Positions 54,749 through 64,000 of a stretch of DNA of 64,000 bases are shown here, one piece after another. How positions within the stretch are numbered: position 1 is the stretch's first letter; each line of letters starts with the position of its first letter. This DNA comes from Mycoplasma miroungigenitalium. GTDB taxonomy: Bacteria > Bacillota_I > Bacilli_A > Mycoplasmatales > Metamycoplasmataceae. The DNA is taken from contig NZ_CP053096.1 in assembly GCF_013008635.1 (NCBI RefSeq), positions 558,001 to 622,000 on the forward strand, given 5' to 3'. The notes under the pieces are model-generated. The model ran no database searches. It saw nothing but the letters and a program-made list of their open reading frames with translations, and was not told where the DNA came from. The position numbers were made by a program, and so were the translations under genes.

Positions 54749-55834
54749 TTATTGATGTTTTAATTCTTTTGCTTTTTCTGCGTCGAACATTTTAACAAAT
54801 TCAGTTGCTAAATCAATTGCTGCCTGAATGTCAACTAATGAACACACACCGATTGGAGAGTGTAAATAACGTTGTGGTAATGAAAATGTAATAGCCGGAA
54901 CACCACCTTTACCATATTGAAGTGATGTAGCATCATTGCCGCCTCCTTCAGATATGTATTTATAAGCGGGAATATTGTGTTTACGAGCTAATGACATTAA
55001 TATTTCTGTTAATTTAGGATTTGTTAATAAACCACCGTCTTTGACAAGTAAAGCAACACCATCTCCTAATTTAGTTCCACCTTTGATGCAACCTGTCGTA
55101 TCGTGACTTGCACATGTATCAATTGCAATTGCAACATCAGCGTCAATAATTGAGGTTGCGGTTTTAGCACCTCTTAAACCTACTTCTTCTTGAACTGTTC
55201 CGACAATATAGGTTTTATTAGGAAGTTTTAAATCTTTGATGTTATTTGCCAAAAAGTCAATAACTGTAACACCGGCTCTATTGTCCATTGCCTTACCAGC
55301 AATTAAATTGTTAGGCATATCAATAGCTTCACCTGACATGTAAACTCTATCCCCTGCTTCAATTCCAAAATCTAGGGCTTCTTGTTTTGAATTAAAACCA
55401 CAGTCGATATATAGCTCTTTATTTGTTGGGACTTTTGAAACTTTTTCACTTTCTAAAATATGAATTGAAGTATGTCCAAAAACTCCATAAATTACTTTGT
55501 TATCTCTGTTTGTAACTAATTTGCATTTTGTACCTATTACAGTAGCTGGTCAGATTCCACCAACTGGCGAAACTAACATATTACCATTTTCTTCGATATT
55601 TCTAACAAAGTATCCAACTTCATCCATGTGAGCAGCAATCATAATTACTGGTGCGTTCGGATCTGTTTGTTTATTAGAAATAATCAAAGAACCAAAACCA
55701 TCTCTTGTGTATTCAAGATTGTTAGATTGTGTGTTATTTTTTAAAGCTTGTGCAACGGGTTCTTCGTATCTACTCATGGCTTCTATTTCCATGTATTCTT
55801 TAAGACGAGTTGCTAATTTAGTATATTTACTCAT
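54749..55834 (-). CDS. M42-family aminopeptidase
   Basis: A 361-residue dinuclear-metal aminopeptidase (PepA/FrvX/YsdC type, often annotated glutamyl aminopeptidase or endoglucanase). Metal ligands are in 'IAAHMDEVGYFV' (about residue 68), 'AGKAMDNRAG' (about 178), the base Glu pair 'VGTVQEEVGLRG' (about 210), 'AIDTCASHD' (about 234) and the C-terminal 'RYLHSP'. Length fits. It degrades peptides taken up from the host. AGGAG precedes the ATG. Confidence 0.94.
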
Positions 55835-55950
55835 TTTTATTTCTCCTTTTCAAATATATATTACTAATAATGATAATTCTTTTTTATTTAAACATAATAT
55901 AAAACTCAAATAATAATATAAAATTTAATTATTAAGCCAAGGAGGTGTTT

Positions 55951-58662
55951 ATGGCCAAGAAAACCAAAAAACCAGTACTTAATGTACAAGAAATTAAATT
56001 ACGAATGCAAAATGCCGCCACCTCTAGCACTAATGCTTTATATAAAGAATTTAATTCTTCATCAAAAGGTTTGAAAGATGATGCAGCATTTGAAACGAAC
56101 CTTGAGAAATACGGTTCAAATAAATTGGACAAAAAATCTTCGAATACGTTATGGCATAAAATTGTGCAATCGTTTTTAAACCCATTTTCAATAATTTTAA
56201 TTGTATTAGCTTTAATATCAATGGTAACTGATATTATAATTCCACTCCATCAAGGAGATTCAGCGGAACCAGCAACTATGGTTATTATCCTTTCAATGGT
56301 AATTTTAAGTGGAATTTTACACTTAGTCGAAGAAGTTAGATCTAGCGCATCGTCAGAAAAGCTAGTCAAGATGATCTCAACTACAGCAAGGGTTGAAAGA
56401 AATGGAGTTTTTTACGAGATCCCTTTAGAAGAAATTGTTGCGGGAGATATTGTTATTTTAGCAGCTGGTGATATTATTCCGGCAGACGTTAGAATATTGT
56501 CAGCAAAAGACTTGTTCGTTTCTCAATCATCTCTTACTGGTGAGTCGCATTCCATTGAAAAACTAGCTAATTTAGTTGAAGGATACAATTACGAAAATTT
56601 AGTTGATTATCATAATTTGGCTTTCATGGGTTCTAATGTTATATCTGGCTCTGCCCGTGCGATAGTAGTTGCAACAGGTAATCAAACATATATTGGTCAA
56701 GTTGTTCAAAAAATCAACGAAAAACCAGTAAAAACTGATTTTGAAAAAGGCATTAAATCAATTTCGTGATTATTAATTAAAATAATGCTAATTGTTGTAC
56801 CAATTGTTTTTCTTATTATTGGCGTTAAAGGTCAGATTAAAGGAGATAGTAGTAAGTGACTTGAAGCACTATTATTCGCAATTTCAGTTGTTGTTGGTTT
56901 AACTCCCGAGATGTTGCCGATGATAGTTACATCGACCTTAGCGAAGGGTGCTGTCACAATGTCGAAAAAGAAAACAATCATAAAAAGTTTAAATTCAATA
57001 CAAAACTTTGGAGCAATGGATGTGTTCTGTACGGATAAAACTGGTACTTTAACGCTGGACCAAATTGTTCTTGAGCGCCATCTTGACGTTTTAGGGAAGG
57101 ATAATAATCGTGTATTACGTTATGGCTTCTTAAACTCATATTATCAAACCGGTTTAAAAAACCTACTTGACTTGTCAATTATAGATAAGACTGATGAACT
57201 TAGCGCGATTGATGAACAACTGCGTTCATTGGAAAGTGAATACACAAAAATAGATGAAATACCATTTGACTTCGAAAGAAAAAGAATGTCAGTAATCGTC
57301 AAAGATAGCAATCAAAAGGCACAAGTTATCACAAAAGGTGCTGTTGAAGAAATGCTTTCGATTTGTTCTCATATTGAAATAAAAGGCAAAACCGAGGTTC
57401 TTAACGACCGCATTATTAAGAAAGTATTATCCAATGTTGATGATTTAAATGATAAAGGTATGAGAGTTATCGCTGTAGCTCGCAAAGACGTTGATATTAG
57501 TTCTGTGGGAAGTTTTGCCGTAAAAGATGAATCAGAAATGATTCTAATTGGTTACTTAGCATTTTTAGATCCCCCAAAAGAGTCGACGGCCAGTGCTGTC
57601 AAAAACTTACACGATCATGGTGTTGAAGTTAAAATCTTAACAGGAGATAACGCTCGTGTAACTAGAGCAATATGTCAGCAAGTTGGTATCCCTAGTGAAA
57701 AGGTTATACTTGGTAAAGATATTGAAGGGCTCTCTAATGATGAGCTTAAAGATATCGTTGAACATTATAATATTTTCGCTAAACTTTCGCCCGATCAAAA
57801 AGCTTCAATAATTACCGCCTTAAGAGACAAAGAACATGTTGTGGGTTATATGGGAGATGGTATTAATGATGCCCCAGCAATGAAAAAAGCGGATGTTTCA
57901 ATTTCCGTAGATACTGCAGTTGATATTGCCAAAGAAAGTGCGAATATTATCTTGCTTGAAAAAGATTTAAATGTTTTAGCAACTGGAATCATTGAAGGTC
58001 GTAAAACATACGCAAACATGAACAAATACATTAAAATGACAGTTGCAAGTAATTTTGGAAACATAATAAGTATTTTATTTGCTGCTTTAGTGCTACCTTT
58101 TGTTCCTATGATGGCTGTACAAATTCTATTTTTAAACTTAGTTTATGACATCTCATGCGGAGCTATTCCTTGAGATAATGTTGATAAAGATTTATTGAGA
58201 AAGCCAAGAAAATGGAATCCAAAATCTATTGCTCGATTTATGCTTTGATTTGGCCCTGTTTCATCCATAGTTGATATTTTGGCATTCGTATTATTAAGAT
58301 TTGTTTTTATACCTTATTTATATCCTTCGTTAAGCGTGGATGATGAACAGTTTATGATGTTATTCCAAACTGGTTGATTCATAATTTCAATGTGAACTCA
58401 ATCATTGGTAATACATTTTATAAGAACTGAAAAAGTTGCGTTTATTCAATCTCGTCCTGCCCTACCTTTATTGTGTTTTTCGATAATTGGTTCAATACTA
58501 ATCACAGTTTGTCCTTATATCCCATGATTAAACACAGCTCTTAAAGTACAAGCGTTAAACTCCTGATTCTATGCATTACTAGTAGGCTCAATATTATTGT
58601 ATGTATTATTGACATTAATAGTAAAACAAATTTATATCAAAAAATATAAGGAATTATTATAA
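55951..58662 (+). CDS. mgtA: Magnesium-translocating P-type ATPase (MgtA type)
   Basis: A 903-residue P-type ATPase. The phosphorylation motif DKTGTLT starts at Asp362. The transport-helix motif '[20 protein letters not shown]' is characteristic of type IIIB (MgtA/MgtB) pumps. 'SLTGES' and '[16 protein letters not shown]' complete the A- and P-domain signatures. Ten helices are expected. It imports Mg2+ down or against its gradient in low-Mg conditions. ATG 55951 follows AAGGAGG; the GTG six bases earlier lies in that site. The 116-bp upstream gap shows no M-box-like leader. Confidence 0.93.
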
Positions 58663-58665
58663 AAA

Positions 58666-58693
58666 ATAGGATACTTAGGTATCCTATTTTTTC
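58666..58693. terminator. Terminator between mgtA and the YgjP-like gene
   Basis: ATAGGATAC (58666-58674), TTAG, GTATCCTAT (58679-58687) with A-run and T-run on either side. Confidence 0.87.
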
Positions 58694-58726
58694 TAATATA
58701 TACAATTTTCAATACGCCACGTAAAA

Positions 58727-59527
58727 TTAATTTAGTTTTACTAAATCTACTTTAACAGAATTATATTGTTTCATTTTTTTATCATAATTAACTGAATTGG
58801 TGTCTAATTTATACATTGCATTTCTGAATTCGTGGCCGTGATTTTTATGAAAATGATGTGTAAGTTCATGCACTACAACTGCACTAATAAAATCTATTCC
58901 CAACCCAATTAAAGTTAAATTGTATTTAATTTCAGCTGACCCGCTTAAGAATTTTTTATATCTACCTCAAATACTTGAAAGAGGTTGAATTTTAAAAGGT
59001 ATATGATCAATAGCCAAAAGTTTTTCGTATTTAGTTTGTATTTGTGTGATTATTATTCTTAAATTTGAACTCAGTATTGCAATCATTTTTTTGTATCTGA
59101 TTTCTCTATTTACTTGCGCATTATTTTTTAGTCAAAAATGTGCAATATTTTTAGTTTTATCAAGAAATAGTTGCTCGTTAATCGAATTATTGAAGTGGAA
59201 TAAAACACTATATTTATTACCAAAAATATAAATTGAATTGTTGTTTAAATCAGCACTAATTATGTTGCAATTTTGTTTACTAAGTTGTGCCTTGGAAAGT
59301 ATTTTATCTATTAATTTCCCGTCAAGAATTGTCTGCCCTTCAGTTAATTTTTTTGTGTTATTACTAAATTTGCTCAATATCTTAGCTTTAACTAAAATAA
59401 TGTTATTTGCGTAAATATAAGATGTTGCAACATTATTATCCATATTTCCTGAATCTAAGTCGTAGGGACAAAAAAACTTATATTTTTCTGGGTGTAATTT
59501 GATATCAAGCAATTTATTTTCAAACAC
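58727..59527 (-). CDS. YgjP/DUF45-like zinc metallopeptidase (GTG start)
   Basis: A 266-residue protein. The C-terminal block 'VVVHELTHHFHKNHGHEF' (about residues 216-233) contains the HExxH plus downstream His-Gly-xx-F of the YgjP-like M48 relatives, preceded by the 'SIWGRYKKFLSGSAEIKYN'-type strand of this family. The N-terminal 130 residues are less conserved. GTG 59527 follows AAAGGA and shares its first base with the TAG stop of the upstream NERD gene, so translation is coupled. Proteins of this family often sit near DNA-processing or restriction genes; the substrate is unknown. Confidence 0.85.
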
Positions 59528-60216
59528 TATTTTTTTCCTTTATTTCATTTTTTAATATCTTTAAGCGAAACAACTTTATGTTCTTTAATCGCTGCAAATA
59601 TGTCGTCAATTTTATCTTTTGAAATGTTAGGTATGTCTTTTAGTTCTTCATCCAATTCAAGTAAAACATTCTCAAAGTTATCTTCATTTGCTACAACCGA
59701 CCAAGCACCTTGATGAGTTATGTTGCATTCGGAACCGTTAGGTAATATTAGCAATGAAAGAACAGGGAATTTAAAACCGCACATTTTATAAAAATGTTCA
59801 ATATGTCTAAAATTTTGAATTAATGGATTGGTAAATCTAGTGGTATTACCATTGTTTATTACACTTATTAATTTGTCGCTAGCTTGACCTGTTAGTTCAC
59901 CAATGATGTATTTTATTTCGACAATGATTAAAAACTTATTTGTCATTAAAAATCCATCAATTTCAAAGAAATTTTCACCAGCATATTTAAATTTCTCGCC
60001 TTTAATATATCTATAATTTGAATTTTTACAATAAGAAGCTAAACGGCGTGTAATTTGCTCTTCAAAAGCAAAACCAGCCGTATCTTTTCTACTTGTTCTT
60101 ATAATATTTCTAATGTAGAGAGCTAAAATCAAAACTATTAACAATGACATACCAATTATTCCGCAGATTATTCCGATTTTCATTTCAGTTGAAATTTTAC
60201 TTATATTTGTTTGCAT
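59527..60216 (-). CDS. Membrane-anchored NERD-domain protein
   Basis: A 229-residue protein. A transmembrane helix at about residues 14-36 is followed by a nuclease-related (NERD) domain: 'GFAFEEQITRRLASY', 'GENFFEIDGFLMTNKFLIIV' and 'VEIKYIIG'. The D...E-x-K residues of a PD-(D/E)xK nuclease fold are visible. The basic end is WNKGKK. Facing the cytoplasm, it could act on nucleic acid near the membrane; activity is not established. The stop overlaps the GTG of the YgjP-like gene by one base. TATAAT (60228-60223) ends 6 nt before the ATG, suggesting a leaderless mRNA. Confidence 0.85.
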
Positions 60217-60222
60217 ATAATT

Positions 60223-60228
60223 ATTATA
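60223..60228 (-). promoter_or_regulatory. -10 box giving a leaderless NERD-YgjP mRNA
   Basis: TATAAT on the minus strand, 6 nt before the ATG at 60216, no Shine-Dalgarno. Confidence 0.6.
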
Positions 60229-60391
60229 TTTAATTTGAATTTTATCTTCAACATATTATGAAAAAGATTAATTTTAATAATTCATTATTAGGTAATTTTG
60301 CTATGCGACAATGTTAAATATATATTTATTTATGCTTTAATATAGTGGTATTATAGGTGTTATAATTGAATAAATTTTAGGGGGAAATATT

Positions 60392-60991
60392 ATGAAATCA
60401 TTAAAAATTTTATCAGTAACTGGAACAGTAAATAAGGATTCATTATCTCAAGAAATCAATAATGAAATGATTAAAAAATTGATGGAAAAACATCAAAATT
60501 CATTTTTAACAAGATTGGATACAACTAATTCTGAATTTGTCAAATTTGTTTTGAATGCAGAAGAATTTGACGATTTTTTCAAAAATGTTGATTCAGATCA
60601 ATGAATTAACATTTTACACGATACAGACGTTTTGGTTTTATCAACACCAATGGTTAATTTTTCATATTCAGCAGGTATTAAGAATTTTATAGATGCTATA
60701 GCCGTTGCAAATAAAACTTTTTCTTACAAATACAGTAAAAAAGGTGGATCAGTTGGTTTATTAGACAAATTAAGAGTTATTTTAATCGGAACCCAAGGTG
60801 CTCCAGTTGGCTGATATCCTTTTGGCGCTTTTTTAGATAACTTAAAAGGTATTTTTGAATTCTTGGGAGCAAAATCTGTCAATACATTATTAGTTGATGG
60901 AAACAAAGTTGCGCCAAGAAGTGAAATGACTCACGAAGAAATCATAGACGAAATAAATCCTAAACTATTATCTATAATAGATAAATTTTAA
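60392..60991 (+). CDS. azoR: FMN-dependent NADH-azoreductase
   Basis: A 199-residue flavodoxin-fold oxidoreductase that reduces quinones or azo compounds with NADH. 'STPMVNFSYSAGIKNFIDAI' (about residues 87-106) with 'FSYKY' is the AcpD/AzoR signature, and 'GTQGAPVGWYPFG' follows (UGA-Trp). Length fits the family. GGGGG precedes the ATG. Physiological substrate in mycoplasmas is unclear; detoxification of quinones is the usual assumption. It stands alone and shares its terminator with convergent nusB. Confidence 0.9.
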
Positions 60992-61063
60992 TGTCAGTGA
61001 TTTAACCAAAACGAGTTAAATTAAATTCATTGCGCTTTTTTAAATATTATTATCGCTATTAAA

Positions 61064-61088
61064 AAAACACCAATTGGTGTTTTTGTTT
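61064..61088. terminator. Bidirectional terminator between azoR and nusB
   Basis: AACACC (61066-61071), AATT, GGTGTT (61076-61081), flanked by A- and T-runs. Confidence 0.82.
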
Positions 61089-61504
61089 TATTTTAAGTAT
61101 TTTCTCATTAATGCTTCGTTAACAACAAAAAATTTATAAATGCTGTCTAGGACTTTGTTAACATGTTTGTATAGTTCTAACTCTTCACCAAAAAAGTCTT
61201 TTGTGATTTCTACAGCTTCATTAATCACGATTTTTGCGCTCAAAATAAAGAATTCATAAGCTGCGTTTAACAATATAGCTCTAACTAGTGGGCTCTCTTC
61301 ATCTCATGATTTTTCAATCAAAAACTTTTCGATGATTTTCTTCAAATATTCTCGATTTAGTGATATTTTTTCAACTTGTTTATATTGCTCGGTTGTTAAT
61401 TCATCATTGTGTTCAAAAATATTTTTTAGATCATAAACACCTAATAACTCGCATGAATATAATGCATTAATTATTTCTATTCTATTTATTCTTCGTGATT
61501 TCAT
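61088..61504 (-). CDS. nusB: Transcription antitermination factor NusB
   Basis: A 138-residue all-helical protein. It starts MKSRRINRIEIINALYSCEL, and the later 'RAILLNAAYEFF' and 'VINEAVEITKDFFGEELELY' blocks are typical NusB (I-N-E-A-V-E-I motif). With NusE (S10) it binds boxA in rRNA leaders. One UGA-Trp near 61302. No obvious Shine-Dalgarno. It lies 55 nt downstream of the ECF-like gene, whose terminator falls between them. Confidence 0.92.
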
Positions 61505-61534
61505 GATTTTATTTTATACTAATTTAAATTTTAA

Positions 61535-61560
61535 TATATAAAAATACTCAATTTGAGTAT
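61535..61560 (-). terminator. Terminator of the ECF S-component-like gene
   Basis: On the minus strand ATACTCAA (61560-61553) pairs with TTGAGTAT (61551-61544), then TTTTTATATAT. The stop codon overlaps the stem. Confidence 0.78.
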
Positions 61561-62438
61561 TAATAACGATTTTTCTTATAGTTAATTAGATATTTTTCTT
61601 TTAATATTGATGCCACTACAAATATTGGGGTCAATACCGAGATATAAATTGGTATTACAAATAAATCCTTGATAACTATTTTTACAAACAAGATAATAAA
61701 GTCGGTACCGTAATGTTTCAGTTTAGAATTTTCGTTTGCGTGATGAATGTAATTAAATCACTCTATATAAGACACAGGACCTAAAACCCATCTAAATATT
61801 ACTGAAATAAATATTATTAATGATGTTACCATCATGTAGTAATTTCATTTTTCGTTTTTTGTAACAAAATATAATGTTGTGAAAACTATAGAGATTAAGA
61901 TGGAAGCAACACCCAGAACAACTATCATTATCATAATTAACGTTTTAGAAGCAGCAATTTTCTTAGTTAATGAAAAAGTGCCATCTTCGTTACAATGCGA
62001 CAAATAAATATAAATAGTTATAATAAACGCTGAAATAGTTAATGCAAACGATACTATAAAACGTGTGTATTTGGTTTTTTGAAACATTATTAAATATAAT
62101 CAAGAAACTATTGAAATTAATGGAGGCACTATAGCATAAAGCCAGAATCACGTACCGATACTGCCTGTTAGAAGCATTAATAATGTATCGCCAATAATAG
62201 CTAAAATTCCCCCTTTAAAAGGACCTAATAATAAGCCGTAGAATATATATAAAACAAATTCAAGTTGAACCGGAATAACTCGTAGAATAGTAAACTTAGC
62301 AGTCAATATAAGTAAACAGTGAATACTCAATAATATTGACGCAGTAACCAACTCCATGATATTAACTTTAAAAATATTTTTAACAAATTCTGAACTGTTA
62401 TTTATTTTTGATTTGTTATTAATTATATTTTTTTCCAT
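61560..62438 (-). CDS. ECF transporter S-component-like membrane protein
   Basis: A 292-residue protein. Six or more hydrophobic helices follow a polar N-terminus (about residues 1-22). 'LEFVLYIFYGLLLGPFKGGI' and 'LAIIGDTLLMLLTGSIG' (about residues 60-105) resemble the conserved helix pair of energy-coupling-factor S components, especially folate or other vitamin binders. A large extra C-terminal part makes it longer than the usual 180-200. ATG 62438 follows GAGGGGG. No EcfA/EcfT genes are nearby, consistent with group II ECF systems. The ligand is unknown. Confidence 0.7.
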
Positions 62439-62582
62439 TTCACCCCCTCGAGATAGTATTATAACCACAAAACCAATTTAATACTAATAATGAATAAATT
62501 TTTACCAATGCTATTGATATTATATTGAATAAGGTAAAACTAATAATTAAAGTGATTCATAAAACAAAATAGATTATTATTT

Positions 62583-62588
62583 TATAAT
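62583..62588 (+). promoter_or_regulatory. -10 box giving a leaderless phosphohexomutase mRNA
   Basis: TATAAT ends 6 nt before the ATG at 62595, no Shine-Dalgarno. Confidence 0.6.
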
Positions 62589-62594
62589 TAGTAC

Positions 62595-64000
62595 ATGAAA
62601 AATAAACAAAGTAATATTAAAGCAATAGATTTTGGTACAGCCGGCATTAGAGGCAAGGTTGGTCATGGAATTGACCATCTAAGTCACGCCCATATCCAAA
62701 GAATAGCTCATGGTTTAGCAAAATATTTAATTGCTAAACATCCAAACAAAAATGAAATACTAGTTGTTATCGGTCGAGATAATAGAAGGTACTCAAATAA
62801 ATATGCAAAGGTAATAGCCGAAATTTTAGATAGCTATGGCAAAATTAAAATTATTCTTTCAAGAAAAATAACTCCAACACCTTTTGTTTCGTACTTAATT
62901 ATCAGAAATAAGGCAGACGCTGGAGTCAATATTACGGCAAGCCATAACCCCAAGGAATATAATGGAGTAAAACTTTATAATAATTTTGGCTCGCAATGTC
63001 TTCCTGAAGAAATAGCAGAAATTAAACAATACTTTAAACCATTTTCATCTTATTCTGATGAATTTAGTTGTAAATATAACTGACCAACAAGCAAAAATAT
63101 TAGAAATGTAAAAATCAGTGAATGAAATGAATACGTTGAAAAAGTATGTTCGGTTGGAGGCAATGTTAAATTTGATAAAAACAACTCTAATATTAAACTT
63201 GCATATTCTCCGCTTCACGGCACAGGTTCAGTAGTTGCGGAAAAAGTATTTAATAAATTAGGTTTAACTAAAGGAGTTGATGTATTCTTTGAACCTACCC
63301 AATTCAAACAGGATCGTAATTTTACTTCTTGTGAATATCCAAATCCAGAAAGAGATGATGTTTATAAGTTGGTCGAAAAACTAGGACAAAAACACAATTG
63401 TGATATTTTGGTGGTTACTGACCCTGATGCTGATAGAGTTGGTGTTAGGGTCTTACACAATGGTAATTATGTTCATTTAAACGGTAACGAGACTGCATCA
63501 ATAACCATTCAATATTTATTAGAAAATTCAACAGATAGTCTAAAAAATAAATATTTAGTGTATTCGTATGTTTCATCCAATTTACCGGAACTAATTGCTA
63601 AAGAATTTGGTTTACAAACTTATGTTGTTCCAACTGGGTTTAAATGAATAGGCAAAATGATAGTCGAAAAAGATGAAGATATGTTTTATGGTTTTGAAGA
63701 AAGTTATGGTTCATTAATTAATCATGATATTGCCAGAGATAAGGATGCAATACAATCATTGGTTACTGTTGCTAAAATGGCACAATTTTATAAACAAAAA
63801 GGTCTAACCTTAATTGATGTATTAGATAAGATTCATTTAAAACATGGATTTGTCTCAAGTAAAACAATAGATATTGAAATTGGCAAAAATACTGATTTAT
63901 CAGTACTACAAGACAAATTTAAAAACTTATTTTCAACCAACAAAAAAATTCATGATTATAATTTAGAGACTGATTTCATGAAGTCTAATATGATTAAGTT
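62595..64000 (+). CDS. Phosphoglucomutase/phosphomannomutase, 3' end outside window
   Basis: At least 468 residues, open to the right edge. The catalytic phosphoserine loop is NITASHNPKEYNG (about residues 113-125), the metal-binding loop 'TDPDADRVG' (about 275), the sugar-binding loop GFEESYG (about 372) and 'PTGFKWIG' just before it. The N-terminal 'AIDFGTAGIRGKVG' is typical of the PGM2/PMM group. It interconverts hexose 1- and 6-phosphates, which would supply sugar 1-phosphates for the nucleotide sugars used by the GT4 enzyme at 13.4 kb. The gene has no Shine-Dalgarno and a TATAAT box 6 nt before the ATG. Confidence 0.94.

Noticed and set aside
55835-55950. Mg2+-sensing M-box riboswitch before mgtA
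   Set aside because: Only 116 bp lie upstream, too short for an M-box, and no conserved helices are visible.

Overview
The window is a stretch of an AT-rich mollicute chromosome. Nearly every long gene reads UGA as tryptophan (genetic code 4). Lipoproteins with a signal-peptide cysteine are frequent, the lipoprotein diacylglyceryl transferase Lgt is present, and no cell-wall genes were seen. A MIB-family immunoglobulin-binding protein, BspA-type leucine-rich-repeat lipoproteins, a phosphoketolase and scattered 5S rRNA genes point to the Mycoplasma hominis / M. bovis side of the mycoplasmas (Metamycoplasma or Mycoplasmopsis). The species cannot be fixed from the sequence alone.

Layout. 1-6.4 kb: truncated MIB gene, rpmB, trxB-lgt, tRNA-Ser, RNase J, trmB. 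6.5-15.2 kb: CIRCE-controlled clpB, a large LRR lipoprotein, a second lipoprotein, an overlapping LicD/glycosyltransferase pair, and a four-helix membrane protein that is visible only with UGA=Trp. 15.4-20.4 kb: a fermentation block of alcohol dehydrogenase, an LDH-like dehydrogenase and phosphoketolase. 20.4-28.2 kb: small lipoprotein, ABC-F ATPase, trigger factor, rpsL-rpsG-fusA, three tRNAs, a candidate minus-strand small RNA and 5S rRNA copy 1.

28.2-39.8 kb is the unusual part. Three near-identical 5S rRNA genes and the stump of a fourth delimit it. The first interval holds a wrecked restriction-modification locus: an endonuclease-like reading frame with an in-frame stop and a frameshift, a methyltransferase whose start seems to be AUA, a small ribbon-helix-helix protein and remnants of an LRR gene. 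The second interval holds a lipoprotein, an RsuA-type pseudouridine synthase and a 1948-residue surface protein. That protein has an N-terminal PI-PLC-X domain, a very long helical stalk, four almost identical 216-bp repeats and a C-terminal membrane anchor.

39.8-64 kb: HAD phosphatase, a repeat-containing variable lipoprotein with a tandem-repeat promoter, a decayed membrane-gene region, a pepF plus heterodimeric ABC exporter operon, a polyamine-type ABC importer operon (potABCD) behind a structured leader, a lipoprotein, an M42 aminopeptidase, an MgtA-type P-ATPase, a NERD/YgjP gene pair, an azoreductase, nusB, an ECF S-component-like protein and the start of a phosphohexomutase.

How the genes fit together. 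Central metabolism here is sugar fermentation through phosphoketolase with lactate and ethanol outlets. The cell imports polyamines and Mg2+ and probably one ECF vitamin. Lgt anchors the surface lipoproteins. MIB, the LRR protein, the PI-PLC giant and the repeat lipoprotein form a host-facing surface set. At least five genes (licD, the RHH gene, the HAD gene, the NERD gene and the phosphohexomutase gene) have a TATAAT box 6-7 nt before the start codon and no Shine-Dalgarno, so their mRNAs are probably leaderless. The other genes mostly have strong AGGAGG-like sites.
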